A stretch of DNA of 64,000 nucleotides from Deltaproteobacteria bacterium (lineage in GTDB: Bacteria > Myxococcota_C > UBA6777), in assembly GCA_006226375.1 (NCBI GenBank), contig SBHC01000005.1, forward strand, positions 296,385 through 360,384, written 5' to 3'. This document shows positions 37,946-46,563 of this stretch, in pieces. The stretch's first letter is position 1; each line of letters begins with the position of its first letter. The translations under genes were made by a program, and so were the position numbers. The notes beneath the pieces were generated by a model that did no database searches, was not told the DNA's origin, and saw nothing but the letters and a program-made list of their open reading frames with translations.

Positions 37946-39955
37946 CTACTCCAGGTAGTCACATGTCTTGTTTTTGCCGTTGCAAGTGTAAGAGATGTTC
38001 CCAGGAGTTCCGCTGCTGTTGAGGAAAGACGAAAAGTAGTCGAGTACCTGTAGGCGCAGGGCTTCTTGGTTAAGAGCGTTGTGTGCCTCTATCCCGTTTG
38101 CATCCACACGAAACTGGGTAAGCCCCGAAGCAGGGCTTCCTTGGGTGGGAGCCTGTACCGTTTCCAACCCTGGAATGGTTTCCACCACAGGCAAAACAAC
38201 CGGCAACCCCATAGAGCGAGCCAACGTATTCGTCGAGAAGTTCGGGACAATCGCATCCCCCATCGACTGCTGAAGAAGGATTGAAGGGACTTTGCTGCGA
38301 ATCGATTCAAACCGGTCTTTTAAAACATAGGGAGCCAGAGTTCCAGGATCGCCGGGGTCCAGACCAATCTGACTGGATTGCAGCGCCAGCTCCACGCTCA
38401 GGTCCACAGGCAACCCACTGGCTGTTTTGTTTTCAAACAAACTCTTCAGCAGCTCTCGCAGCCCAAAGTCATTGGCAATCACGCCCAGCCGCATAATGTT
38501 GCCCATGCCCATTCCTGTGACATTGAGAACAAACGCTTCCAAAGTTGGATTGACCACAGCGGCGTTCGCTCCAATGAATCCACCCAGCGACTGCCCTACA
38601 TAGAAACGGGGTGGCTTCACAATGCCCTTAAACTTGGGGTCCTCCAGAAGAACTTCCAGAGTCCGGGTTAACACAAGGTTGTCCACTGTGGACTGCTGTA
38701 ACATCGCAGCAAATCGCAGGACGTTCATGGCACCTGCGATCTTGAGGAACTCCGTAATTCCGTTACCCCGTTCGCCATGGATATCCCAATCCATCACGGC
38801 AGCAGCGAACGTTTCGGAGCGGATGGAGACCATCTCACGCAACCGAGAGAGAGCTGTGGAGCGCCCACTTCCCAAGCCGTGGCCATAGATAATAAGTTCA
38901 ACAGGCTTGTCTTTGGTTGCAGTCTTGGGCACAAGGAGCTCGCCCTTCACTGTATCCACGCGGTTAATCTTGACGTTGCCCTCGCTGTCGCGTTTGGGGT
39001 ATGAGCCTTCTTTCTCTGTCCAGATGGGCAACTTAAAGCTGAAGGTGTAACGCCAAAACACCTTGTCATCAGTTGTCTCTTCAATCTTGGGCTCTGGCTT
39101 GTTTTCCTTCAGCCAGTTTTGGGTCCACTTGGCCATGTAGAGAATGTCAGTGGTGGTGCTTTCTTTGGAGCGGGTGTGGAAGTCCCACATCTGAACAATC
39201 TGAGAAGCCGAGAGCTTGAGCTTCTCTTTGGCTAACCAGTGCAAACCGCGGTAATACTCCCACCAGGCCTTGCGTTCCCCTTCTGGTGGAAAGTCTCCCA
39301 GCAGCTCCTTCATGATGTCAGATGGAGCGTGAGCAGTCTTCTCTCGATTGCGAACTCTTGTGGTGACAATCACTGCATACCGGGATTTGTGTGCCATCAT
39401 CTTGAGCGGTGTGATCACCAGCAAGTCGATTTTCTTGTCTTCGCTGGTCACCACTTTGGCTTGGAAAGGTACACGCTCTCCCAGTTGAGGTGAGGTGGCG
39501 TCCGCATTCACCACAAGAATGGAGGCATCTTCCGCAAGGCTCTCTTCGTAGGTTTGCGGCAAAGAGGTGGGATCTATTCCACCAGGAAGAACCGTGGAGA
39601 TCGGATTAATCGTAGAGAAGCCATCGTGCTTGAACTCTTTAAGCCGAGCCCAAACGTCGCCAAAGTCAGCCTTGGCCGACCACTTCATCACCAAGCCTGT
39701 GGGTGTGCTGTCATCGGCTGGCGTAAACACGCTGCTGGGAAAAGGTAGAAAACAAACGTCAGGGGCCAGAACATTGCAATCTTGCGCCAATGTCTTGGGA
39801 TTGCTGGTGGGCTTTACCAGCTTCGGAGGCTCGGTGTTGCTGTTGTTGTTGTTACTCTGGTTGGAGTTGTTTCCGTTGGAATCACCTGGGGAACCACAAC
39901 CGATTTGGGTCAACGGCAACGAACACACACACAACAAACATACTAACCAACGCAT
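37946..39955 (-). CDS. Exported alpha/beta-hydrolase (esterase/lipase-like), possibly a lipoprotein
   Basis: ATG 39955 was chosen because AAGGGTGG lies just upstream; a GTG three codons earlier is possible. The 669-residue product has a hydrophobic signal sequence ending TQIGCGSPG; a Cys follows, but the lipobox is imperfect (Gln at -3). A 25-residue Asn/Ser-rich linker follows. The large catalytic domain has an oxyanion-hole motif GHGLGSG and a nucleophile elbow GQSLGG, with FWRYTFSFKLPIW-type beta strands before it, similar to bacterial virulence-factor lipases. The substrate is unknown. It is divergent from the extensin-like lipoprotein gene, with a perfect CRP-type site between them. Confidence 0.75.
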   Translation of the reverse strand: MRWLVCLLCVCSLPLTQIGCGSPGDSNGNNSNQSNNNNSNTEPPKLVKPTSNPKTLAQDCNVLAPDVCFLPFPSSVFTPADDSTPTGLVMKWSAKADFGDVWARLKEFKHDGFSTINPISTVLPGGIDPTSLPQTYEESLAEDASILVVNADATSPQLGERVPFQAKVVTSEDKKIDLLVITPLKMMAHKSRYAVIVTTRVRNREKTAHAPSDIMKELLGDFPPEGERKAWWEYYRGLHWLAKEKLKLSASQIVQMWDFHTRSKESTTTDILYMAKWTQNWLKENKPEPKIEETTDDKVFWRYTFSFKLPIWTEKEGSYPKRDSEGNVKINRVDTVKGELLVPKTATKDKPVELIIYGHGLGSGRSTALSRLREMVSIRSETFAAAVMDWDIHGERGNGITEFLKIAGAMNVLRFAAMLQQSTVDNLVLTRTLEVLLEDPKFKGIVKPPRFYVGQSLGGFIGANAAVVNPTLEAFVLNVTGMGMGNIMRLGVIANDFGLRELLKSLFENKTASGLPVDLSVELALQSSQIGLDPGDPGTLAPYVLKDRFESIRSKVPSILLQQSMGDAIVPNFSTNTLARSMGLPVVLPVVETIPGLETVQAPTQGSPASGLTQFRVDANGIEAHNALNQEALRLQVLDYFSSFLNSSGTPGNISYTCNGKNKTCDYLE

Positions 39956-40101
39956 GAGATCCACCCTTAAAAACGTAACACGATGCTAAAGCGAAACATG
40001 TTCACACGCAAACTAGGATGTACCCAAAGGATTTGTCAAGCAAGACCAATTTCAGGAGAAGGATGAGCCTGCATTTTTTTATTGAGCAACTTTTGCAAAG
40101 A

Positions 40102-40117
40102 TGTGACGAAAATCACA
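40102..40117. promoter_or_regulatory. Perfect CRP/FNR-superfamily type palindrome
   Basis: TGTGA-CGAAAA-TCACA matches the E. coli CRP consensus TGTGA-N6-TCACA without mismatch. It sits in the 241-bp divergent gap, 80 bp before the lipoprotein start (40197) and about 150 bp before the esterase-like gene start (39955). A TATTAA at 40128-40133 could be a -10 element, which would place the palindrome across the -35 region. The cognate regulator is unknown. Confidence 0.55.
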
Positions 40118-40196
40118 CAGCATGGTCTATTAACGATCCTGACACCGTCGATTCGTGAACCCATTGGGTTGCAACAGAGGAAACATAGGAGGGTCC

Positions 40197-41807
40197 GTGA
40201 AAGGGGCAACATACACAAAGCTTGTGCTGGGAGTGCTCAGTCTGTTCCTTTGGTTGGGTTGTGGAGGTCCGCAAAACCCCAACCAGAACAACAACAATGA
40301 ACCGCCCTTGGAGATCATACCGGCGCCTGGTGTATCGGAAGGACACTCCTCCCCGATTCCCATGGGCCAAGCTGTTCCTTCCGATCAAGAACGACCCGAC
40401 GACAAACCCAACGACCCCTCTTTGTTTGATGTGGGAGTGGGCAACAAATGGGTCGGAGAGTCTTGCGGTTCGAGCCAAGAATGCGACTTTTCCGGCGGTT
40501 ACTGTATGCCCAACAACACCGGATTCCCCCAAGGTTACTGTATGAAGTCCTGCACTCGTTATTGCCCAGATCGAGCAGGAAAACCATTCACCTTCTGTGT
40601 ACAGCGAGGCTCCAGCGGCGTTTGTTTCAGCCGCTGTGACACAGCCAAGTTTCCAGGAACGGGTTGTCGGCCAGGCTACATTTGTCAGGAAGAAAGCCGC
40701 TACAAACAATCCTCGGTTAAGCAGAAGATCTGTGTTCCCGATCCCAACGGTGGCTCTCCCTCACAACCTCCAACCAGTCCACCGCCTGCTCCCAAATGGG
40801 TAGGCGAGTCGTGTTCGCAAGACGCAGAGTGTTCCTTCACCGGAGGGTTCTGCAGCCAACAAGATGACGGATTTCCCGGAGGTCACTGCACCCAGACCTG
40901 CACCCGCCTTTGCCCCGACAAGACGGGCAAGCCCGCAACCTTCTGTGTATCGGAAGGTTCCAGAGGGATTTGTGTGAGCCAATGCGACACCACAGCGTTC
41001 CCAGGAACAGGCTGTCGCTCTGGCTACACCTGCAAGACGCTCTCACGCTTCAACCAGTCTTCCACCTCCAAGCAAGTGTGTGTACCTTCGTCGTTTGGCA
41101 GCAACCCCCAACCCCCACCGACACAGCCGCCGCCAGCGACAGGAGACTTGCCGACAACACCTGGACTCAGCTGCTACGACCAGTTGAAACAGTGGGATGT
41201 CAAATTTACCCAAACGTCCAACCCCAACACCCTGTTAAGCGGCGCCAGCCGACGATGTTCCATTTCCCAGCCGGTCCGCCTCACTGCCCCAGTGCTTGGC
41301 GTGGATTACGTGATCTGGACACAACAACGAGTCACCATGACGATGGGTTGTGAGCTGGCCAAGCGCATCGCCCGCCTCAGCCACTACCTAAAACAGCGCG
41401 GCATCACCAAGGTCATGCACCTAGGAACATACAACTGCCGCAAGATCAGCGGAAGCAGCAAGCTCAGCAACCACAGCTTCGGAACTGCCATCGACATTGC
41501 TGCCTTCTACGGAAGCGATGGCACCGAATACAACCTCGTCAAGCACTGGGACCACAGCTCCACCTGGACCCGCAACGGACAAATGGGTTGTTGGAGCACG
41601 CGCTTCAACAGCGTCAAAGCCAAAGTGCTGTACGATGTGGCTTGCGACATGTGGAAGAAGAAGTTCTTCTCCCTCATCCTCACGCCCAACTACAACAACG
41701 CTCACGACAACCACTACCATGTGGATTTGAGCAGCAGCGGCCGCGTCTTAAGCCTGGAACCCTCCGCCTACATCGGAACCTTTGACTCCAACAACCACGC
41801 CCACTAA
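40197..41807 (+). CDS. Lipoprotein with two Cys-rich modules and an extensin-like (LAS-type) peptidase domain
   Basis: GTG 40197 has AGGAGGG just upstream and starts a lipoprotein signal (KLVLGVLSLFLWLGCGG, lipobox LWLGC). After an Asn-rich linker come two copies of a Cys-rich module of about 95 residues, each starting KWVGESC and ending near a CVP, joined by a Pro-rich hinge. The C-terminal domain (from SCYDQLKQW) has SNHSFGTAIDI and HDNHYHVDL, giving the H-D...H-x-H zinc ligands of extensin-like C-terminal/DacB-VanY type peptidases. The likely role is cutting peptidoglycan peptides at the cell envelope, with the Cys modules as binding or spacing units. It overlaps the convergent gene by 4 bp. 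Confidence 0.82.
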   Translation: MKGATYTKLVLGVLSLFLWLGCGGPQNPNQNNNNEPPLEIIPAPGVSEGHSSPIPMGQAVPSDQERPDDKPNDPSLFDVGVGNKWVGESCGSSQECDFSGGYCMPNNTGFPQGYCMKSCTRYCPDRAGKPFTFCVQRGSSGVCFSRCDTAKFPGTGCRPGYICQEESRYKQSSVKQKICVPDPNGGSPSQPPTSPPPAPKWVGESCSQDAECSFTGGFCSQQDDGFPGGHCTQTCTRLCPDKTGKPATFCVSEGSRGICVSQCDTTAFPGTGCRSGYTCKTLSRFNQSSTSKQVCVPSSFGSNPQPPPTQPPPATGDLPTTPGLSCYDQLKQWDVKFTQTSNPNTLLSGASRRCSISQPVRLTAPVLGVDYVIWTQQRVTMTMGCELAKRIARLSHYLKQRGITKVMHLGTYNCRKISGSSKLSNHSFGTAIDIAAFYGSDGTEYNLVKHWDHSSTWTRNGQMGCWSTRFNSVKAKVLYDVACDMWKKKFFSLILTPNYNNAHDNHYHVDLSSSGRVLSLEPSAYIGTFDSNNHAH

Positions 41808-43105
41808 TCGTCCTTTCCCTCTTCAGCCTTCTCATCTTGCAGCCACTTTGTGCAGCCTTGCTTGGATGCAGCCGCAAGGTCTATCACGACATAGCGGTCG
41901 TCACCGGAATAGTCCGTCATCACGGTGAGAGGGACCAGTTCAAAGCGTTGGCGCAGAGCGTTGAGTTCGTACTGAGCCTTGAGCATCTCGGACAGCACAT
42001 GCCCCTGCTTTTCGTTTCCGCGCAAAGCTTTGACATACACATGGAGGGCATCGCGAAGTCGAGTCTCCCGTCCCCGCAGTTGCAGGTACTGGTTGATACG
42101 ACGGGGTAGCCAGCGATGGACCAAGTAGGGGCCCAGCATCATAATTTGTTGCATGGCATAGAAAATTCGGAAGTTCCAGGTGACCTTCCCAAGGTCAATG
42201 GGCCGACCACCTGTGACTTCGCGGATCCGGAAGCTGACATACGCAATGTACGGAAGACACGCGATAAACGGCATGGCGATGCCACGTGCAATCTTGATCG
42301 GAATGCTGTCAAAGTCAGGAATCACCGAAAGCGCGATGATACCTGCAGCCAACACAAGCTCCAAGAACAGGTAGAACAACTTGCGACTTTGGGTTTGTCG
42401 CTCCGTTCGCTCCCACAAGTGCTTTTGCGCCCAGAACCCGACCAAAGCAAAGCCTTCCGACATCCAGAAGGCGCTCTCTCGGATGGACTCGTACGGATCG
42501 TCTTTGAACTCCGTGACAGCCTCAATCGACTCCACCCAGGCATCCAGTTCATAAGGCGCCGTGCACTTCGTCACGTTGTCAAACATGTCGTGTACAGTGC
42601 GTTGCTGCAGACGTTGGGCACGTGCAGCGTACTGCAAGGCCTTTTCGACCTGGTCTTTCTTTGGCTGCTTCCCACGAAACGACTCTAACATTTTGTCAAA
42701 GGCGTTGTCCCTGTATGGGTTGTCGAGGGCAGAGCTAGCCTGCTCAATGGCCAGTTTACGGAAGCGGGCGATGACGGAGCCTACAGCCAGGTCATCCCAG
42801 ACAGAGACCTCCTCTTCCAGCGCTCTCTCCTCGACTTCCCAACCTGTCAAGCGACGGTGAAACTCGGCCTTTGTGATCCGACAAATCCCACTGTCGCTGT
42901 GCTTCTTTATGAGATCGCGGATTTCACCTTCGATCTGCCAGACCAGAGCCTTCTCGTCGGGGTGTTTGCGAGCACGCTTGTTGGCCTTGCGAAGGCGCTT
43001 GGTCAGATAGCGAAGTTCGTTAAGGAACGGACGGGCTTCTTCGGCCAAATCGATGGGTGCCAGGTATGGAGGAAGCTGGTGCAGCGCATCCAAATTGATA
43101 TCCAT
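41804..43105 (-). CDS. Conserved-looking multi-helix membrane protein of unknown function
   Basis: A 433-residue protein beginning at ATG 43105, with GGAGGG about nine bases upstream and the der stop 16 bp before it, so it is probably the third gene of an era-der-orf unit. The first 230 residues are charged and helical (LRYLTKRLRKANKRARK). Three hydrophobic helices follow: LFYLFLELVLAAGIIALSV, IAMPFIACLPYIAYVSF and IFYAMQQIMMLGPYLV. A basic segment and a soluble C-terminus of about 90 residues end in a Glu/Lys/Asp tail. No family recognised. The 3' end overlaps the convergent lipoprotein gene by 4 bp. Confidence 0.65.
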   Translation of the reverse strand: MDINLDALHQLPPYLAPIDLAEEARPFLNELRYLTKRLRKANKRARKHPDEKALVWQIEGEIRDLIKKHSDSGICRITKAEFHRRLTGWEVEERALEEEVSVWDDLAVGSVIARFRKLAIEQASSALDNPYRDNAFDKMLESFRGKQPKKDQVEKALQYAARAQRLQQRTVHDMFDNVTKCTAPYELDAWVESIEAVTEFKDDPYESIRESAFWMSEGFALVGFWAQKHLWERTERQTQSRKLFYLFLELVLAAGIIALSVIPDFDSIPIKIARGIAMPFIACLPYIAYVSFRIREVTGGRPIDLGKVTWNFRIFYAMQQIMMLGPYLVHRWLPRRINQYLQLRGRETRLRDALHVYVKALRGNEKQGHVLSEMLKAQYELNALRQRFELVPLTVMTDYSGDDRYVVIDLAAASKQGCTKWLQDEKAEEGKDD

Positions 43106-43121
43106 CGAACGCCAGCCCTCC

Positions 43122-44528
43122 TTATCGTTTGCGGAACTTCAACCGAATGGGGATCCCATCAAAGCCAAACTCGTCACGAAGGCTGTTAATGATGAATCGC
43201 TGGTATGTCACGTGTGCAGCATCCGGATAATTGGCGCTAATCACAAACGTAGGTGGAGCGATCCTGGCCTGGGTGATGTAGTAAAACTTAATGGGTCGTC
43301 CACGGTGAACGGGTGGCGGGTGGTAGGCCAACATCTCTTCAAAGAAGCGATTCAATTCACCGGTGGTGATACGACGACGGTAGTTGGCATAGAGGCGATC
43401 TATGGTTTCAAAGATCTTGTGGATCCGCAACCCAGTTAAGGCTGAGCAGAACAACACAGGAGCGTAGTGAAGGTACTTGAGCTTGTGTCGGAGGTCGGCT
43501 TCAAACTCACGGGTGGCCTTGGGCGAACGCTCCATCAGGTCCCACTTGTTGACCACGACAATGACTGCGCGTCCACGGTTGTGTGCAAGGCCAGCGATCT
43601 TGGCGTCTTGGTCGGTGACACCTTTGGTTGCGTCGATCAACATCAACGCCACATGACATCGCCCTACGGCATCCACAGAGCGGTGAATCATCTCACGCTC
43701 TAGTCTGTCGCTCACGTACTTTTTGCGACGGATACCGGCGGTGTCGATGAACATGTAGGAGTTACCGTTTCGGGTAAAATCCACATCAATGGCATCGCGG
43801 GTTGTACCAGGAATCGGAAGCGCCAGGAGTCGCTCTTCTCCCAAGATCTGGTTGATCAAGGTCGACTTCCCAGCGTTGGGCTTGCCAAACACAGCGATGC
43901 GTGGAACGGGAGAGAGGTCGACATCCTGTTCGGCTTCTTCATCAAACTCTGGGTTGGAATCATCCCACGAGTCTTCAAAGATGCCGTCCTCTGCGTCGGC
44001 CTCTGCCGCGATACCTTCACCGATCTCGCGCAACCGGTCGACGACCACATCCAGCATATCACCCACGTTAAGACCGTGTGTCGCGCTGATGGAGAACACC
44101 TCGTCGATACCGAGCGCGTAGAAGTCGGCCGACAGCGTCTCCATGTTCAGGTTGTCAAGCTTGTTGACCGCCACGATGAAAGGCTTCTCCAGCTTACGAA
44201 GCTTATCAAAGATCTCGTGGTCTTGGGGCAAACAACCTTCTCGACCGTCGGCCAGAAAGATGACAAAGTCAGCGTCATCGATGGCCATATCCGACTGACG
44301 ACGCATGGCCTGCAGAATCTCGTCGTCGGTTTTGGGTTCAAACCCTCCGGTGTCCACGACTTCAAAACGCAGCCCGTTCCATTCACTGAAACCGTACTGC
44401 CGGTCACGGGTCACACCGGGCATATCTTCAACAATGGCGGAGCGAGCATCGGTCAAACGGTTAAACAACGAGGACTTGCCTACGTTGGGTCGACCAATGA
44501 GCGCAACTTGGGGGGTCCACACAGACAT
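43122..44528 (-). CDS. der: Ribosome-assembly GTPase Der (EngA)
   Basis: A double-GTPase needed for 50S subunit maturation. The 468-residue protein has two G domains, each with a P-loop (GRPNVGKSS near residue 10; GKPNAGKST in the second half), DTGGFE and DTAGIRRK switch motifs, NKLD and NKWD specificity motifs, an acidic linker between the domains and a C-terminal KH-like domain ending in GIPIRLKFRKR. ATG 44528 was chosen because the P-loop must lie near the N-terminus; it is 5 bp after the era stop, so the two are translated in close coupling. Confidence 0.96.
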   Translation of the reverse strand: MSVWTPQVALIGRPNVGKSSLFNRLTDARSAIVEDMPGVTRDRQYGFSEWNGLRFEVVDTGGFEPKTDDEILQAMRRQSDMAIDDADFVIFLADGREGCLPQDHEIFDKLRKLEKPFIVAVNKLDNLNMETLSADFYALGIDEVFSISATHGLNVGDMLDVVVDRLREIGEGIAAEADAEDGIFEDSWDDSNPEFDEEAEQDVDLSPVPRIAVFGKPNAGKSTLINQILGEERLLALPIPGTTRDAIDVDFTRNGNSYMFIDTAGIRRKKYVSDRLEREMIHRSVDAVGRCHVALMLIDATKGVTDQDAKIAGLAHNRGRAVIVVVNKWDLMERSPKATREFEADLRHKLKYLHYAPVLFCSALTGLRIHKIFETIDRLYANYRRRITTGELNRFFEEMLAYHPPPVHRGRPIKFYYITQARIAPPTFVISANYPDAAHVTYQRFIINSLRDEFGFDGIPIRLKFRKR

Positions 44529-44533
44529 GATGC

Positions 44534-45748
44534 TTAATCTCGATACCCTAGTTGTCGTAGGGCTTTCTCGTTCTTGCTCCAGTTCTTGGCGACGCGCACC
44601 CACAGCTGTAGGAACACGCGACAGCCCAACAGAGCTTCAATATCTTCGCGGGCTTCGGAGCCCACAGTTTTTAACATAGAACCACGTTTGCCGATGACGA
44701 TCCCCTTCTGCGAGGAGCGCTCCACGACAATGGTAGCATCGATACGAACCAGACCGCGGCGCGGTTCAGGTGCAAGTTCGGCCAGGCCGTCTTCGGCGGC
44801 TTCACCCTCTTCGTCGTCCCATCCTCCGGCTTCCAACATCTCCTCATCAAAGGCTTCTTCGTCTTCATTGGAGAGGCCATGAATCGGTGGTGGCTGGTCA
44901 GGAGGAAGCTCATGCTCTTCGAGATCCTCAGCAGGCGTCACCAACTCAGAGGCGAGAGCTTCCAGGGATCCTTCTACCCCTGTTCGTCCGACAGAAGCCG
45001 TCACGGGCTCACGCTCGGACTCATCAAACCCTTCGATGATGACGGCGGTAGAGTGAGGAAGCTCTTGACGCGTGTGAAGGATCAGCTTCTCACGAATCAT
45101 CTCAGCCACGAGGAATCGCTCCGCCATATCGGTGGAGAATTCCGCGGGGAAAAGCGGTGGGCCTTCTGGAAGTCGCTTGGAGATCTCGTTCACCAAGATA
45201 TCCAGGCCTTCGTTGCCCAACGCGGAGATGGGAATCACCTCTTCAAAGGAGTGCTCGTTGTTGTAGTTGGTAATCAACGGCAACAGCGCAGATTTGTCGG
45301 ATATCCGGTCAACTTTGTTCACCACCAGGAACACAGGCACCTTGGCTTTGCGCAGCTCACGAAGGATAAACGCATCTTCCCTGTACCCAGGAACCCGAGA
45401 CTCATCATCCTTCCCAGCTTCGGGAACGATCGCCGGATCGGGCCGGCTGGCGTCCACCAGATACAAGACAAGGTCCACTTCCGACAAGGCTCGCAGCGCT
45501 ACATCCACCATGTATCGATTCAACGCCTTGCGGGCGTGGTGAATCCCAGGTGTGTCCAGGTACACAATTTGCGAATTGTCCAGGTTTTGGATACCGCGAA
45601 TCTGGTTGCGTGTGGTCTGTGCCACAGGGGTGATGATGGAAACTTTATCGCCAACCAGCGCGTTCATCAATGTTGATTTGCCTACGTTGGGACGACCCAC
45701 AAGGGCCACCATTCCCGAACGATGTGGTGTTTGATCCTGTTCTGCCAT
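44534..45748 (-). CDS. era: GTPase Era with large acidic insertion in the KH domain
   Basis: Era binds the 3' end of 16S rRNA and helps 30S maturation. The 404-residue protein has the P-loop GRPNVGKSTL (residues 18-27), TTR switch, DTPGIH (65-70), NKVD (144-147) and the KH signature VIGKRGSMLKTVGSEAR (351-367). It is about 100 residues longer than E. coli Era (301). A Pro/Asp/Glu-rich insertion of about 85 residues (245-331) separates the first KH strand (STAVIIEGFDE) from the next (LVRIDATIVVERSSQKG), and about 20 extra residues lie in the G domain (104-123). The frame stays open, so it is not a frameshift artefact. Confidence 0.93.
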   Translation of the reverse strand: MAEQDQTPHRSGMVALVGRPNVGKSTLMNALVGDKVSIITPVAQTTRNQIRGIQNLDNSQIVYLDTPGIHHARKALNRYMVDVALRALSEVDLVLYLVDASRPDPAIVPEAGKDDESRVPGYREDAFILRELRKAKVPVFLVVNKVDRISDKSALLPLITNYNNEHSFEEVIPISALGNEGLDILVNEISKRLPEGPPLFPAEFSTDMAERFLVAEMIREKLILHTRQELPHSTAVIIEGFDESEREPVTASVGRTGVEGSLEALASELVTPAEDLEEHELPPDQPPPIHGLSNEDEEAFDEEMLEAGGWDDEEGEAAEDGLAELAPEPRRGLVRIDATIVVERSSQKGIVIGKRGSMLKTVGSEAREDIEALLGCRVFLQLWVRVAKNWSKNEKALRQLGYRD

Positions 45749-46074
45749 ACGATTCTTTACTCAATACAAAAAGGGGAACGTGCGCTAAACAACAAAAGAG
45801 CGTCATCGCATAGCAATGACGCGCTTCAACTTGAAAGGAAAGACAAGACATCAGAGAAGAGAAAAAGACGAGCGGGGCCTTCTCCGGTTCGTTGGGTTTC
45901 TTTCCGCACTTCTAATAGCGGAAGTTGAGCACAAACACAACCCACTTGCAGGAAACCAAACGAAAAAAGAATCTCCAGGGGGATGCGGCGCGAGAAAACC
46001 CAACAGGTTAGAGAGTCATCCAGAGGATAGAGGCTCATCACAGGGAAAAGAGAGGAAGGATCTCGACTTGAACT
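45749..46074. other. 326-bp gap between gcvH and era
   Basis: Holds the gcvH terminator (45787-45822) and presumably the era promoter, which I could not identify clearly. No coding signal was seen on either strand. Confidence 0.4.
45787..45822 (-). terminator. Rho-independent terminator of gcvT-gcvH
   Basis: On the minus strand GCGTCATTGC-TAT-GCGATGACGC forms a 10-bp stem with one G-U pair and a 3-nt loop, followed by TCTTTTGTTGTTT. The U tract is on the minus-strand side, assigning it to the gcvH transcript and insulating era. Confidence 0.75.
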
Positions 46075-46452
46075 CTAGGCGATACCGACGAGCTTCTGGT
46101 AGGCAGTGGCGTCCATCATTCCATCGGAGAGATCGCCGGTGTTTTCGAGTTGGAACAACCAACCTTCTCCGTAAGGATCTTCGTTCACCAGCTCGGGCTT
46201 GTCCTGAATGGCTTCGTTGGTGGCTTTCAAGGAGCCTGAGACGGGGGCATAGATGTCGGAGACAGTCTTCACGGACTCCACAGTTCCAACCGTGCCGCCA
46301 GCATCCACAGATTCACCTGGTTCCACAGCAAAATCAAGGTAGACCACGTCTCCCAACTCACCTTGAGCGTGGTCGGTGATGCCGACTTTGCCGGTAGCAG
46401 GGTCAAACCATTCGTGGCTTTGGGTGTACTTCAGATTCTCAGGAAACTTCAT
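46075..46452 (-). CDS. gcvH: Glycine cleavage system H protein
   Basis: Carries the aminomethyl group on a lipoyl arm between the P, T and L proteins. The 125-residue protein has HEWFDP near the start, the lipoylation site Lys62 in ESVKTVSD, and the C-terminal GWLFQLE segment, all standard. ATG 46452 is preferred over an upstream GTG; it follows GGAG. It is 111 bp downstream of gcvT, the same transcript. No gcvP is present in the window. Confidence 0.95.
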   Translation of the reverse strand: MKFPENLKYTQSHEWFDPATGKVGITDHAQGELGDVVYLDFAVEPGESVDAGGTVGTVESVKTVSDIYAPVSGSLKATNEAIQDKPELVNEDPYGEGWLFQLENTGDLSDGMMDATAYQKLVGIA

Positions 46453-46563
46453 GGTCCATAACTCCACGGTTCATTGTGGGAACAAAAACGGGGCGCAGCG
46501 AGCGACACCACGATTGCATGTACACGGCAGGACAACGCACCTAGCGTCATTCTGGAGCCAGCC

